Source of the DNA: Brevundimonas sp. SGAir0440
Lineage (GTDB): Bacteria > Pseudomonadota > Alphaproteobacteria > Caulobacterales > Caulobacteraceae
DNA: 64,000 bases
Reading direction: 5' to 3'
NCBI RefSeq assembly: GCF_005484585.1
Contig: NZ_CP039435.1
Location: 2,728,001 to 2,792,000, forward strand
The translations under genes were made by a program, and so were the position numbers. This document shows positions 44,319 through 53,319 of this stretch, piece after piece (position 1 is the first letter of the stretch; each line of letters begins with the position of its first letter). The notes under the pieces are model-generated. The model was not told where the DNA came from, searched no databases, and was given only the letters and a program-made list of their open reading frames with translations.

Positions 44319-44388
44319 GGATCATCCTTTCAGGCGATCCGGGGAACGCCTGACACGCAATGTCGGTCCATCGGGGCCTGCGGTCAAT

Positions 44389-44422
44389 GGACCGCGACGC
44401 ACGGTCGCGTGCGTCGCGGTCC
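44389..44422 (-). terminator. Strong hairpin after sppA
   Basis: Perfect 14-bp stem (44389-44402 with 44409-44422), 6-nt loop, starting 1 nt past the sppA stop. No T tract follows, so termination is not certain; it may instead protect the mRNA 3' end. Confidence 0.5.
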
Positions 44423-44423
44423 G

Positions 44424-46202
44424 TCAAAAGATCGGCTGGTCGGCCAGAACCACCGCGCCCTGGCTGCGCATGCGGTCGCTGTCGATCCGGCGCATCACGG
44501 CCTGGGCCTGGGGATCGGCCATGACGCCGCCCAGCATGACCAGGGCCTTGGCGGCCTCGGTCTGGACGCCGAACATTGCCGACAGGGCCTCGAACGGCGA
44601 CTGCTGCTTGGGGAAATGCTTGAAGCGGACGGGCTCGTTGTCGGGGATCTTGGCCAGTTGGCGGGCCTTGTTCACCGCCTCGGTCATGCCGCCAAGCTGG
44701 TCGACGAGACCCAGCGGCAGGGCCTGGGCGCCGGTCCAGACGCGCCCCTTGGCGATTTCGCGCACCCGGTCCGGCGACAGTTTGCGGCCCGTCGCCACAC
44801 GGGCGATGAAGTCGTCGTAGATCCGGTCCATCGAACCGGCGAAGGCCGCGCGCTGCTGGGGGGTGAACTCTTGAGTCGGCGAGAAGGCGTCGGCGTATTC
44901 CCCGCCCACCGTCAGCTCACGCATGTCGACGCCGAACCGGCCCAGCGCATCAGCCAGCACGAACTTGCCGCCGAACACGCCGATCGAGCCGGTCAGGGTC
45001 GTGGGCTGGGCCACGATCCAGTCAGCCTCGGAACTGATCCAGTAACCGCCCGAGGCCGCATAGGCGCCCATGGACACCACCACCGGCTTGCCCGCCGCCC
45101 GCGCCGCGCGCACGGCGGCCAGGATCTGCTCGGACGCTTCAGGCGAACCGCCCGGCGATGAGACGCGGAAGACGATCGCCTTGACGCTCTTGTCCTCGAT
45201 CGCGTCGTAGATGGCCTCGGCCGTGTCGTCGGAATGGATGGACGAGCCGCCGCCGAAGCTGGCGCCGCCGCCGCGCCCGGTGACGATGGCCCCCTCCCCG
45301 CCAACGATGGCGATGGCGTTCTTGCCCGAACCCGTGCGCTCGCCCTTCTGGCTGGCGTATTTGCCGAACTCGACGATCTCGGCGCCCTTGCCGGCGCGGG
45401 TCTTGATGGCGATCTCAGCCTCTTCGACCTGGCCCACCTTGTCAATCAGCCGGTTGCTGAGCGCCTGCTCGGCCGAATAGGGGCCGGCCTCGATCACCGT
45501 CTTCAGCGCCGGGGCCGTCGTCTTGCGATCCTTGGCCGCGTTGGCCAGGGCGGTGTCGTAGATCGACGTCATCCAGGCCGTCATCGCCTCGCGGTGCGGG
45601 CCGGTGTAGTCGCTCTGGGTGTATTCGTTGACGGCGTTCTTGTACTCGTAGCGCTGTTCGAACTCGGGTTTGACACCGTATTTCTGGAAGGCGCGGCCCA
45701 GGAACAGGCTGTCGGCCGAGAAGCCCGCGGCCTGGAAGCCGGCGGTGTTCTGCATCCACAGCTCCGACGCCGAGGCCCCGACCATATAGGTGGACATCAC
45801 CGCGCCCGACGGGGCGAAGCCCTGGCTGTGGGCGATGACCGGCTTGCCTGCGTTGCGGAAGCGGTGGATGGCCTGGCGCAGTTCGTCGGCGGTGGCGGGC
45901 GTCATGCCGCTTTCCGGCAGGCGGATCAGCAGAGCCTTGACGCTGCTGTCGCTCTGGGCCTGATGCAGGCCGTCGACCACGTCCGTCAGGGCCAGGCCGG
46001 AACTGCCGAAGGCCGCGAACGGATTGGACGACGGCTGGTCGCTGACGCCGCCGCGCAGGTCCAGCTCCAGCACGGTGGTCGCCGGCGTCGTCGGCTTGGA
46101 CGACGAGGCGACGGCGACCGTCAGCAGCACCACGGGAATGACGACGACGAACAGGATCAGCCCGGTGAAGACACCAAGGACCGTCAGGAAGAATTGCTTC
46201 AT
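44424..46202 (-). CDS. sppA: Signal peptide peptidase SppA (67-kDa type)
   Basis: 592 aa, the long two-repeat form. N-terminal membrane anchor (~3-30), first S49 repeat with the general-base Lys region (~165-210), second repeat with nucleophile Ser in 'MGAYAASGGYWISSEADWIVAQPTTLTGSIGVFGG'. It degrades cleaved signal peptides in the inner membrane. Upstream of the small membrane protein and amidase genes on the same strand. Confidence 0.94.
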   Translation of the reverse strand: MKQFFLTVLGVFTGLILFVVVIPVVLLTVAVASSSKPTTPATTVLELDLRGGVSDQPSSNPFAAFGSSGLALTDVVDGLHQAQSDSSVKALLIRLPESGMTPATADELRQAIHRFRNAGKPVIAHSQGFAPSGAVMSTYMVGASASELWMQNTAGFQAAGFSADSLFLGRAFQKYGVKPEFEQRYEYKNAVNEYTQSDYTGPHREAMTAWMTSIYDTALANAAKDRKTTAPALKTVIEAGPYSAEQALSNRLIDKVGQVEEAEIAIKTRAGKGAEIVEFGKYASQKGERTGSGKNAIAIVGGEGAIVTGRGGGASFGGGSSIHSDDTAEAIYDAIEDKSVKAIVFRVSSPGGSPEASEQILAAVRAARAAGKPVVVSMGAYAASGGYWISSEADWIVAQPTTLTGSIGVFGGKFVLADALGRFGVDMRELTVGGEYADAFSPTQEFTPQQRAAFAGSMDRIYDDFIARVATGRKLSPDRVREIAKGRVWTGAQALPLGLVDQLGGMTEAVNKARQLAKIPDNEPVRFKHFPKQQSPFEALSAMFGVQTEAAKALVMLGGVMADPQAQAVMRRIDSDRMRSQGAVVLADQPIF

Positions 46203-46376
46203 TGGAAGGAAAACGCGCGCTCGCAGGCCGAAAATGGCGTCGCCAGCATAGGGGGACGCAGGCCGTCGTCAAATGACGTGCGTGCAATTCGTCGGATCAC
46301 CTAGGGTCCAAACTCGATTAGCAAGTTGGGGCGCGCCGGGTTTTCTGATCCAGCGTTGTGGGGCGGGGGCCGATCG

Positions 46377-46799
46377 ATGTTACGCATGGCATTGTTCTGG
46401 CTGTCGGACGAGGCGTGGGCGGCGGTGGAGCCGCACCTGACCAGGAACCAGTCGGGAGCGGAGCGGGTAGACGACCGGCGCGTCGTCTACGGCACCTTGC
46501 ACGTTCTGAAGGTCGGTTGCCGTTGGTTCGACTGCCCTGTCGAATATGGGCCGGCGACCACGATCTATAATCGGTTCAACAGGTGGTTAAACTGCTGGAC
46601 GCTCTCGTCGACGCTGGCGCGGTGACGCGCAGCACCAGCATCGATAGCACCTATGTGAAGGCGCAACGTGCAGCCCTTGGCGGTAAAAGGGGGCTAAAGC
46701 GCAGACTGAAGGACTACCGCCGCGTCGCCACACGCTAAGACAAGCTCGCCAGGAACTACCTATCAGGTGTGACGCTCGCCGCCCTGACGTTCTGGATGA
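46377..46799 (+). pseudogene. IS5-family transposase remnant (internally deleted)
   Basis: Reads as IS5-type transposase N-terminus 'MLRMALFWLSDEAWAAVEPHL' to 'TTIYNRFNRW', then shifts frame; the next frame continues 'LLDALVDAGAVTRSTSIDSTYVKAQRAALGGKRG', jumps straight to 'DYRRVATR', then a stop, and finally 'KLARNYLSGVTLAALTFW', the usual C-terminus. The catalytic middle is missing, so it is inactive. No terminal inverted repeats can be seen with confidence. Confidence 0.85.
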
Positions 46800-46843
46800 G
46801 AGTTCTATCTAGCAGGCCGAGGGCATTCGGCTATGGTCTCGCT

Positions 46844-47365
46844 ATGCCTCACCTTGTTCCTTTCGCTCCGGAGCACTTTCAGATCCTGTCCAGTTGGTTC
46901 ATGAGCCAGGCGGACGTGGTGCAATGGGGCGGTCCCTTCCTATCGTTCCCGCTTGCCGACGAGCAGCTACGGCTCATGACAGCCGAAGCCGACATAGTCC
47001 CGCCGAGCCGGCTGTGCTGGATGGCGGAGCATGAGGGCGTGCTTGTTGGTCATGCGCAGTTAAGCTTCGATTGGCGCAACGGGAATGCCCGTCTATCGCG
47101 TGTTGCAGTTGCTCCTCGCGCTCGCGGCCGCGGACTAGCCGTTCCCATGTTGCGCCCCGTCCTTCAGAAGGCTTTCTCCCGGCCGGAGATTGAGAGGGTG
47201 GAGCTTAACGTCTACACTTGGAATACGCTGGCCATCAGCGCCTACGAGAAGCTCGGATTCAAGGCCGAAGGCGTTCGCCGGTCCTCCGCATTGGTGGAGG
47301 GCGAGCGGTGGGATACGGCTATCATGGGTCTCCTGCGGCACGAGTGGCAGTTCCAGGCTGGTTGA
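46844..47365 (+). CDS. GNAT family N-acetyltransferase
   Basis: 173 aa from the ATG at 46844; the frame extends upstream into the transposase remnant. GNAT core with 'LSRVAVAPRARGRGLAVPML' (acetyl-CoA loop RxxGxA-like) and 'LNVYTWNTLAISAYEKLGFKAEGVRRSS', as in RimJ/RimL-type enzymes. Codon use is visibly less GC3-biased than its neighbours, which together with the adjacent IS remnant suggests transfer. No clear Shine-Dalgarno. Confidence 0.82.
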   Translation: MPHLVPFAPEHFQILSSWFMSQADVVQWGGPFLSFPLADEQLRLMTAEADIVPPSRLCWMAEHEGVLVGHAQLSFDWRNGNARLSRVAVAPRARGRGLAVPMLRPVLQKAFSRPEIERVELNVYTWNTLAISAYEKLGFKAEGVRRSSALVEGERWDTAIMGLLRHEWQFQAG

Positions 47366-47503
47366 GTCTGGGCCCTAGCGTTCGCATCCGCACCCGATTG
47401 CTGCGGCGCAGCGTGCGGATTGATGCGGGGGCCGGAAATCCCTATATGAGCCGCCTGTGAGCGAGGGCCTGCGCCCCGCGTTTTTCTTGCTGGAGACCGC
47501 TCG

Positions 47504-47860
47504 ATGCTGGTCACCCTGATGAAGTCGAAGCTGCACCGCGCCACGGTGACCCAGGCCGATCTCGATTACGAGGGATCGATCGCCATCGACATGGACCTGC
47601 TGGACGCCGCCGGCATCTATCCGCACGAGCAGGTCGATGTGCTGAACATCACCAACGGCGCGCGCTTCACCACCTATGCGATCGAGGCGCCGCGCGGCTC
47701 CAAGGTCATCGGCGTCAACGGCGCCGCTGCCCGACTGGTGCAGAAGAACGACAAGGTGATCGTGGTCACCTACGGCCAGTTGCCGCAGGAAGAGGCGCGC
47801 CAGTGGAACCCGAACGTGGTCCTGCTGGACGACGCCAATGTGATCAAGACCGCCGGCTAA
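47504..47860 (+). CDS. panD: Aspartate 1-decarboxylase
   Basis: 118 aa. Pyruvoyl enzyme with the self-cleavage site Gly24-Ser25 ('DYEGSIAID'), and the conserved '[16 protein letters not shown]' and '[20 protein letters not shown]'. Makes beta-alanine from aspartate for pantothenate and CoA synthesis. A GGAGA lies 9 bp upstream of the start. Confidence 0.97.
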   Translation: MLVTLMKSKLHRATVTQADLDYEGSIAIDMDLLDAAGIYPHEQVDVLNITNGARFTTYAIEAPRGSKVIGVNGAAARLVQKNDKVIVVTYGQLPQEEARQWNPNVVLLDDANVIKTAG

Positions 47861-47883
47861 GACGCTTTACTTCCCAGAATGCA

Positions 47884-47913
47884 AAAAGGCCCGCCGGCGA
47901 CGGCGGGCCTTTT
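47884..47913. terminator. Bidirectional terminator between panD and the SIMPL gene
   Basis: 12-bp stem AAAAGGCCCGCC / GGCGGGCCTTTT with a 6-nt loop; A-run on one side and T-run on the other fit use from both strands. Confidence 0.85.
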
Positions 47914-47932
47914 CTTCATCCGGTCGATGCGA

Positions 47933-48727
47933 TCAGCGGGCGATGTCGTAGACGCCCGTGATGTCGATCCGCACCGTCAGTTCGCCGGCGGAAACCGGGG
48001 TGCTTTCGGCCCGGTCCATCGACACGGCGCGGGCAGCGAACATCGGCATCGGCGGCTGGGGCGCATAGCCGCCGCCCTCGGTCAGGTTGCGGATGCCCGA
48101 CAGTTGGACGTTCAACGACTGGGCGTACAGTTGGGCCTTGGCCTGCAGGTTGCGCACGGCCAGCTGGCGCGCCTGGTTTTCGGCGGCGGTCGGATCCTTC
48201 AGGCCGAAGCTGATGCCGTCGATCTGGTTGACGCCGGCGGCGACCACGGCGTCGGCCGTCGTGCCGACCTTGCTCAGGTCATTGATGACCACCGTCACGC
48301 GGTTGACCGCCTGATAGCCGCGCAGCTTGGGCGGTTCGTTCTGGACGTAGTCGTATTGCGCCGACAGGTTCAGACCCGACGTCTGGATGTCGCGTTCGGC
48401 CACGCCCGCGCGGCGCAGGGCGGCGACGACGCGCGTCATCTGCGCAGCATTGTCGCGCATGGCTTGCTGAGCCGTGACGGCCTCAGTCTGAACGCCGAAG
48501 GTGATGGTGGCCATGTCCGGCGCGGCCTTGACCTCGCCATAGGCCGACAGGTTCAGCGACGGCGCGGGCTGCATCATGTGCATGGCTCCCATCGAGGGTT
48601 CAGCGGTCTGAGCCATGGCGCGCGGCGTGGCGGCGGCCAGGAAGGCGGCGGCGGCGACGGCGCCGCCGAAAGCGACGGTCTTCAGCGAAACCGTCTTCAA
48701 GGGAGCGGCGGCCAGGGTGCGGGTCAT
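47933..48727 (-). CDS. SIMPL (DUF541) domain periplasmic protein
   Basis: 264 aa from the ATG at 48727, with GGAGA 7 nt upstream. Signal peptide to ~38 (ending AMA), then the DUF541/SIMPL domain: 'LSAYGEVKAAPDMATITFGVQTEA', 'IQTSGLNLSAQYDY' and 'GYQAVNRVTVVINDLSKVG'. Family members (e.g. YggE) are periplasmic and linked to oxidative or envelope stress. Confidence 0.9.
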   Translation of the reverse strand: MTRTLAAAPLKTVSLKTVAFGGAVAAAAFLAAATPRAMAQTAEPSMGAMHMMQPAPSLNLSAYGEVKAAPDMATITFGVQTEAVTAQQAMRDNAAQMTRVVAALRRAGVAERDIQTSGLNLSAQYDYVQNEPPKLRGYQAVNRVTVVINDLSKVGTTADAVVAAGVNQIDGISFGLKDPTAAENQARQLAVRNLQAKAQLYAQSLNVQLSGIRNLTEGGGYAPQPPMPMFAARAVSMDRAESTPVSAGELTVRIDITGVYDIAR

Positions 48728-48940
48728 GCAGTCTTCTCCGTAAGCGATCCAGGACCGGCGCGCTCGCCGATCCGTTGCAACGACCTTGGCCGTTCTCGCC
48801 TGAACCAACGCCCGCACCCCCTTGGCAGTTTCCGTTCATCTTCGTGAAATCGCCGAAAGGCCGTCTTCTTGACCGCCCCCGCTTGGCAAGCCGCGCCCGC
48901 GCCTGCTAGGCGAAACCCCTACCGCCGAGGCGCGCCTTGG

Positions 48941-49016
48941 GGGCCTGTAGCTCAATGGTTAGAGCCGACCGCTCATAACGGTCTGGTTGGGGGTTCGAGT
49001 CCCTCCGGGCCTACCA
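48941..49016 (+). tRNA. tRNA with CAT anticodon (probably Ile2, else Met)
   Basis: 76 nt including an encoded CCA. Acceptor GGGCCTG/CGGGCCT, D arm GCTC...GAGC with an 8-nt loop, anticodon stem GACCG/CGGTC with loop CTCATAA, 5-nt variable loop, T arm GGGGG-TTCGAGT-CCCTC. The short D loop and 5-nt variable loop resemble E. coli ileX, so the C34 may become lysidine and read AUA; elongator Met is not excluded. Confidence 0.9.
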
Positions 49017-49068
49017 CACCCATATCGCGCGACCTTGACAGATCAGTCGGTCGTGAACGTGATGGCCT

Positions 49069-49746
49069 ATGGCGATCTCTTTACGGTCTGTGGAGCTTGT
49101 GGCGCTGATTGCGCTGGGTCAGGCGTCGGGCGCTCAGGCTCAGTCCGAGCAGGCCGATCGGCACAGCATCGATCAAGCCTATGCGATTGTGGATTTCCAG
49201 ACGTTGCGCAGCGGTCGTGAAATTGCGCAAGCCCTCCAGCGCCATCTCGATCGCCAGCCGATGCAAGTGACCTATCGTCAGCTGAGCATGGCCGATGCGC
49301 CGCGGTCGCCCGGGCGCTTCAGCCTGGTCGATCCGACAGCGCAGAGCGCCTTTGGCTTGCAAGGGCCGGCGACACGCGCGCCGGCCGGGTGGCTGAGCGC
49401 GCCGCGAACGGTGGTGTGCACGGGCGCGAGTTGGCGCGCCGAGGCGGTTCAGTCTGTGCAGGCGCGGATCGAGCAGCACTACACACTGTGCCTGTTTCCC
49501 TATCGCGATGGGCGGCGTCGGGGGCACCAGTTGAACGTCTATGCCTCGACCCTGCTGGAGGGCGATCCGGCGATACCCGTTCGACGCTCCAATGAAGCGG
49601 AAAGCCCGGCCGCCTTCATTCGCGGCACCATGGAGGCGGTGGAGCGGGTGACGGGACGCAGGGGTGTCTGGATCGAAAACCGCACGGCCGAGCGGGATCG
49701 ACCGTTTACCCAGGACAACGACGCCCTGTCCGCCCAGACGAACTAG
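49069..49746 (+). CDS. Hypothetical secreted protein, 225 aa
   Basis: Signal peptide (1 to ~24, ending GAQA). The mature part is mixed alpha/beta with two cysteines ('RTVVCTGASW', 'HYTLCLFPYRDGRRRGHQLNVYAS') that could form a disulfide, and ends polar. No family recognised. It starts 53 bp after the tRNA and is convergent with the autotransporter gene. Confidence 0.72.
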   Translation: MAISLRSVELVALIALGQASGAQAQSEQADRHSIDQAYAIVDFQTLRSGREIAQALQRHLDRQPMQVTYRQLSMADAPRSPGRFSLVDPTAQSAFGLQGPATRAPAGWLSAPRTVVCTGASWRAEAVQSVQARIEQHYTLCLFPYRDGRRRGHQLNVYASTLLEGDPAIPVRRSNEAESPAAFIRGTMEAVERVTGRRGVWIENRTAERDRPFTQDNDALSAQTN

Positions 49747-49760
49747 GCCCAAACAGCAAC

Positions 49761-49783
49761 GGCCCCGATCGAAGATCGGGGCC
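49761..49783. terminator. Hairpin between convergent genes
   Basis: Perfect 10-bp stem GGCCCCGATC / GATCGGGGCC with GAA loop, midway between the ends of the hypothetical gene and the autotransporter gene. No T run, so a Rho-independent function is uncertain. Confidence 0.5.
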
Positions 49784-49808
49784 GCCGCCGTCTTATCCTG
49801 CGGTCAGA

Positions 49809-52800
49809 TCAGAACTTGACGCTGAACCGGCCATAGATGCGGTTATCGCGATACTCGTCCTTATAGAGGCCGGTATAGCCCAGCTCGATCGCGGTGCGTT
49901 CGGTCGCCTGGATGTTGAAGCCCAGGCCGCCCGAGATCACGTCGTCGCCAGGATTGGCTCCATCGATCAGGAAGCGCGGACCGTCGGCGAAGGCGGCGTC
50001 GAAGACCGGCCCGTCCCCGTTCAGGTCGTGGGTATAGGCCAGGTGGGTCACGGCCGACAGACGCGCACGCCCCTCGCCACCCGCCAGCACGGTGCGGGTG
50101 CGGAAGCCGGCGGTCAGCAGATCGGCCTTTTGCTTCACATTGCCCGACAGCGCGGCGTCGCCGCCCGTCTCAACGACGTCGGCGTCGTATTCGACGTGGC
50201 TGTAGCCGGCGTAGGGCTCGAACATCGTGCCGCCCACAGCGCGGCTCCACGCCACCTCGCCATAGGCCTGCCAGACGTCGCCGTCGTAGTCGCCGACCAG
50301 GGCGTTGGTGAAGGCGTTCAGCTGGGCCGTACGATCCGTGCGGACATCGGCGCTGGCCCACGATCCGCCGACGCGGAGCTGGAAGTCGCCGACGCCGGCG
50401 CCGCCATAGACGCCGATCTGCTCGCTGGTGACCCGGCCGGTCGAGCTGAGACGCGGCGAGCGGAGTTCCGAGCGGGTTTCGCCCAGCGCCACGCCGACAT
50501 GGACGTCGTTTGCCAACGCCTTTTCGGCCCCGACCAGATAGCCGGAGGCTTCGTTGCGGAAGCCCGCGAGGCCGTCATGCGCCGAGCCCCGGCCGTTGCC
50601 GAAGACGCCGCTGCCCCAGACCGACACGCCGTTGCCGACGTAGGTGGCCGCGCCGCCCTGGCTGCGTCCGCGCTCGGACATGGCGTCGCGGATGACGCGG
50701 GCATCCGAAACAGCCAGGCCGCCCAGGGTGGCGTGGACCTCGCCCGTCAGGCCGCTGAGCGCGCCCTGAACCGCAGGCACGCTGGCGTCCAGCAGGGTGT
50801 TTTCCAGCGACAGATCGCGATTGGTCCCGGTCGCGGTGTTGTTGATCATGACATCCAGCGCGCCGCCGACCGACTGCTGATTGTCCGTGCGGCCCAGCGA
50901 AGCCACGGTCACGTCGTTGCGCCGCACCGTCAGGACCACGCCGTTGGTCGAATAGGTCAGCACCGGGGCCAGGAAGGCCAGATCGCTCTGGGCGCCGCTG
51001 AACGTGCCCGTCACCGCACCGGTCGAGTTGATGATGTTCATCCGCGTGCGCAGATTCCATTCACCATTGTCGGCCTTCAGGATCACCTGGCCGCCGTCGA
51101 TCTTGGTCGTGCCGCCCACGTTCAGGCGAGAATAGGCCGCGCCGTTCACGCTGGAGCGAATCCACAGGAAGGAGCCCGGCTTGAAGTTCAGGTTGCCGGC
51201 GACCGTCAGGGTTCCGAACGGATTGACGCCGTCGCCGGGCGACACCACGCCGCCGCTTTCCGCCGTCAGGTTCGCCAGACGACCGGTGCCGCCGATCATG
51301 CCGACGCCGCCGACGGTGGCGCTGGATCGCAGCAGGCTGCCGTTGACCGTCAGAAGGCCGCCCTCGACCCGGGTCGGGCCGCTGTAGTCGTTGGCGCCCG
51401 TCAGGATCAGCTGACCGCCGCCCTTCTTGACCAGACCGCCGATGTCATTGCCGAAGCTGGCCTTGACCTCGGCCGAATAGCGGTCGCGCGCATCGCCGAT
51501 ATTGTTGCTCCAGATATCAACCGTGCCCACGGCGACGGTGACGTCGCGGGTGTCGCGCAGCGCCGTCGGTCCGCGCAGGGCCACGTCCATCTGCGGCGCC
51601 CCCCAGCCCGAGCGCAGATCGACGCCGGGCGTGTCCAGATCCTTGGAGCTGGATACCAGAATGTCCGAGATCAGCGCCGTCGAATATTCGGGGAAGTTTT
51701 CCATCAGCAGGGCCGCGAAGCCCGAGATGTTCGGCGCCGCCATCGACGTGCCGGTATAGGCCGCATAACCGCCGCCCGTATATTTGATGTACTGGTTCAG
51801 CACGCGCTGAAGCTCGTCATTGGCGTACTGCAAAACCGCGCCGGAGAAGGCCGGGGTCAGCAGCGCCATGTTGTTGGTCGAGGTCAGTAGCCCTGCCAGA
51901 ACGGAGGTGAAGCCGTCCGGATCACCCAGCCGCGCCCCCGAAACCAAGGTGATGGCGGCCGCCTGACGTCCGACTTCGCGGCGCCATGCGTCTTCATTGT
52001 AGGTCGGGCCACCAGCGGCGCGAGCGGCCAAATAGGCGTTTAGAACGCCGATGAACTGGTTCACCGACGCGGTTTGAAGGGCGGTAACCGTAGTCGCGGA
52101 ATACAGGCTGGCGTAGTTGGCGCGCGGATAGAGGGCCAGGATGCCCGCCCGGTCCATCGTATAAGCGGGCACCGACGAGACGACGGCCGAACCCGGTCCA
52201 GCGACGCACCAGGTCGCCGTCTGACCGCAGAAGCTGGTCGAGGGGTCGGCGGCGGTGAAGCTGGAATAGTTGGCGACCGACAGCCAGTTGGAGCGCAGGC
52301 GCGGATCATTCAGCGGTGCGGCCGCATCGATCCCGGCGTGGACGCCATAGCCGTTGCCGGCCGAGAAGACGACCAGAACGTCCTTGTCCAAAACCGGTTT
52401 GTAGAAGTCGCCGTAGTTGCGATTGAACGACGCCAGCACGGTCGGCAGCGAGGCGTTGAACGGCAGGGAGTTGCCGCTGCCCCAGCTGTTGTTGATGATG
52501 CGCACCTGGCCGGTATTGGCCAGGTCGACGATGTTCTGGTTCTGGGTGGCGACGATCTTTCCGTCGATGATCGCGTCCTTGTACCAAAGGAAGTCACCGG
52601 CCGAGAAGTTGGCGGTGGCGGCGTAAAGCTTGGCGTTGAAGGCGTTGCCGAACATCGGCTGGCCCGCCACGCGATCGCCGGCGATGGTGCCGGACACGTG
52701 GGTGCCGTGACCTTCCCACTGGCGACGCGGATTGATCATGCCGTCGTTGCCATAGCCGGCGACCGCCTGGCTGCGCAGGCCTGTCACCTTGCCCGCCGAT

Positions 52801-53111
52801 CCGAACAGGGGGTGGGCCATGTAAACGCCGGCGTCATTGACCCCCACGGTCTGTCCGCGCCCGCTCAGGCCCATGGCGTAGGCGTGTTCCAGCCCCAAGA
52901 AGCCCTTGGAATAATCGACCGCGAACTGGCTGTCCGCGCGCCAGGACGCGATGGCCGTTTGATAGTTCGTCGTGCGCGTGCCGTTGGCCATGTAAAAGCC
53001 GCCGGCCGGGGCCGTGGGCGCCGGAGCGGTCTGCGCCGCCGCCGTCGTGCCCACCATGATCGCGACGCCCGCCGCTGCGGCCAGCAGACCGCCCTTGAAA
53101 CTGAAACTCAA
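49809..53111 (-). CDS. Autotransporter subtilisin-like serine protease (S8)
   Basis: 1100 aa. Signal peptide (1-26), S8 protease domain with Asp93 ('VGVNDAG'), His135 ('GHGTHVSG'), oxyanion Asn ('SAGNG', ~253) and Ser456 ('GTSMAAPNISG'). Then a passenger-associated repeat ('LILTGANDYSGPTRVEGGLLTVNGSL', ~570-600), a beta-helix stem, and a C-terminal barrel (~830-1100) ending in Phe. Type Va secretion: the protease is exposed on the cell surface. About 130 residues more than subtilisin lie between the oxyanion Asn and the catalytic Ser. Confidence 0.94.
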   Translation of the reverse strand: MSFSFKGGLLAAAAGVAIMVGTTAAAQTAPAPTAPAGGFYMANGTRTTNYQTAIASWRADSQFAVDYSKGFLGLEHAYAMGLSGRGQTVGVNDAGVYMAHPLFGSAGKVTGLRSQAVAGYGNDGMINPRRQWEGHGTHVSGTIAGDRVAGQPMFGNAFNAKLYAATANFSAGDFLWYKDAIIDGKIVATQNQNIVDLANTGQVRIINNSWGSGNSLPFNASLPTVLASFNRNYGDFYKPVLDKDVLVVFSAGNGYGVHAGIDAAAPLNDPRLRSNWLSVANYSSFTAADPSTSFCGQTATWCVAGPGSAVVSSVPAYTMDRAGILALYPRANYASLYSATTVTALQTASVNQFIGVLNAYLAARAAGGPTYNEDAWRREVGRQAAAITLVSGARLGDPDGFTSVLAGLLTSTNNMALLTPAFSGAVLQYANDELQRVLNQYIKYTGGGYAAYTGTSMAAPNISGFAALLMENFPEYSTALISDILVSSSKDLDTPGVDLRSGWGAPQMDVALRGPTALRDTRDVTVAVGTVDIWSNNIGDARDRYSAEVKASFGNDIGGLVKKGGGQLILTGANDYSGPTRVEGGLLTVNGSLLRSSATVGGVGMIGGTGRLANLTAESGGVVSPGDGVNPFGTLTVAGNLNFKPGSFLWIRSSVNGAAYSRLNVGGTTKIDGGQVILKADNGEWNLRTRMNIINSTGAVTGTFSGAQSDLAFLAPVLTYSTNGVVLTVRRNDVTVASLGRTDNQQSVGGALDVMINNTATGTNRDLSLENTLLDASVPAVQGALSGLTGEVHATLGGLAVSDARVIRDAMSERGRSQGGAATYVGNGVSVWGSGVFGNGRGSAHDGLAGFRNEASGYLVGAEKALANDVHVGVALGETRSELRSPRLSSTGRVTSEQIGVYGGAGVGDFQLRVGGSWASADVRTDRTAQLNAFTNALVGDYDGDVWQAYGEVAWSRAVGGTMFEPYAGYSHVEYDADVVETGGDAALSGNVKQKADLLTAGFRTRTVLAGGEGRARLSAVTHLAYTHDLNGDGPVFDAAFADGPRFLIDGANPGDDVISGGLGFNIQATERTAIELGYTGLYKDEYRDNRIYGRFSVKF

Positions 53112-53176
53112 AACCTACCCCCTGCGGCCTGCGGCCGACGACACTACTGCGCCCCCGCGACGCAACTCCGACGCAC

Positions 53177-53205
53177 AAATCGAAGGTGTTTCGCGTTGTC
53201 GTCAA
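53177..53205 (-). promoter_or_regulatory. Possible promoter of the autotransporter gene
   Basis: On the minus strand TTGACG (53205-53200), 17-bp spacer, CGATTT (53182-53177). The -10 is weak. It sits just downstream of a row of palindromes (53221-53290). Confidence 0.35.
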
Positions 53206-53220
53206 CCACATTTTAGCCTT

Positions 53221-53290
53221 GGGACGTTTCGTCCCAGCCGGATTGTTTGGGATAAACCAATCCCTTGCGCTCAAGCTTGAGGCGCCGGGC
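53221..53290. promoter_or_regulatory. Row of palindromes upstream of the autotransporter
   Basis: GGGACG-TTT-CGTCCC (53221-53235), GGGAT-N6-ATCCC (53249-53264) and the 12-bp palindrome CTCAAGCTTGAG (near 53270-53281), then GGCGC-CGG-GCGC. The first two share GGGA/TCCC ends, like two operators; their centres are 28-29 bp apart. Confidence 0.5.
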
Positions 53291-53319
53291 GCGCCTTCGG
53301 CAGGTGGCGTGGCGCGTGA

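Noticed and set aside
47366..47503. Attenuator or riboswitch before panD
   Set aside because: A short GC hairpin followed by TTTTT is visible, but the stem is only ~4 bp with mismatches beyond it; no known riboswitch core was recognised.
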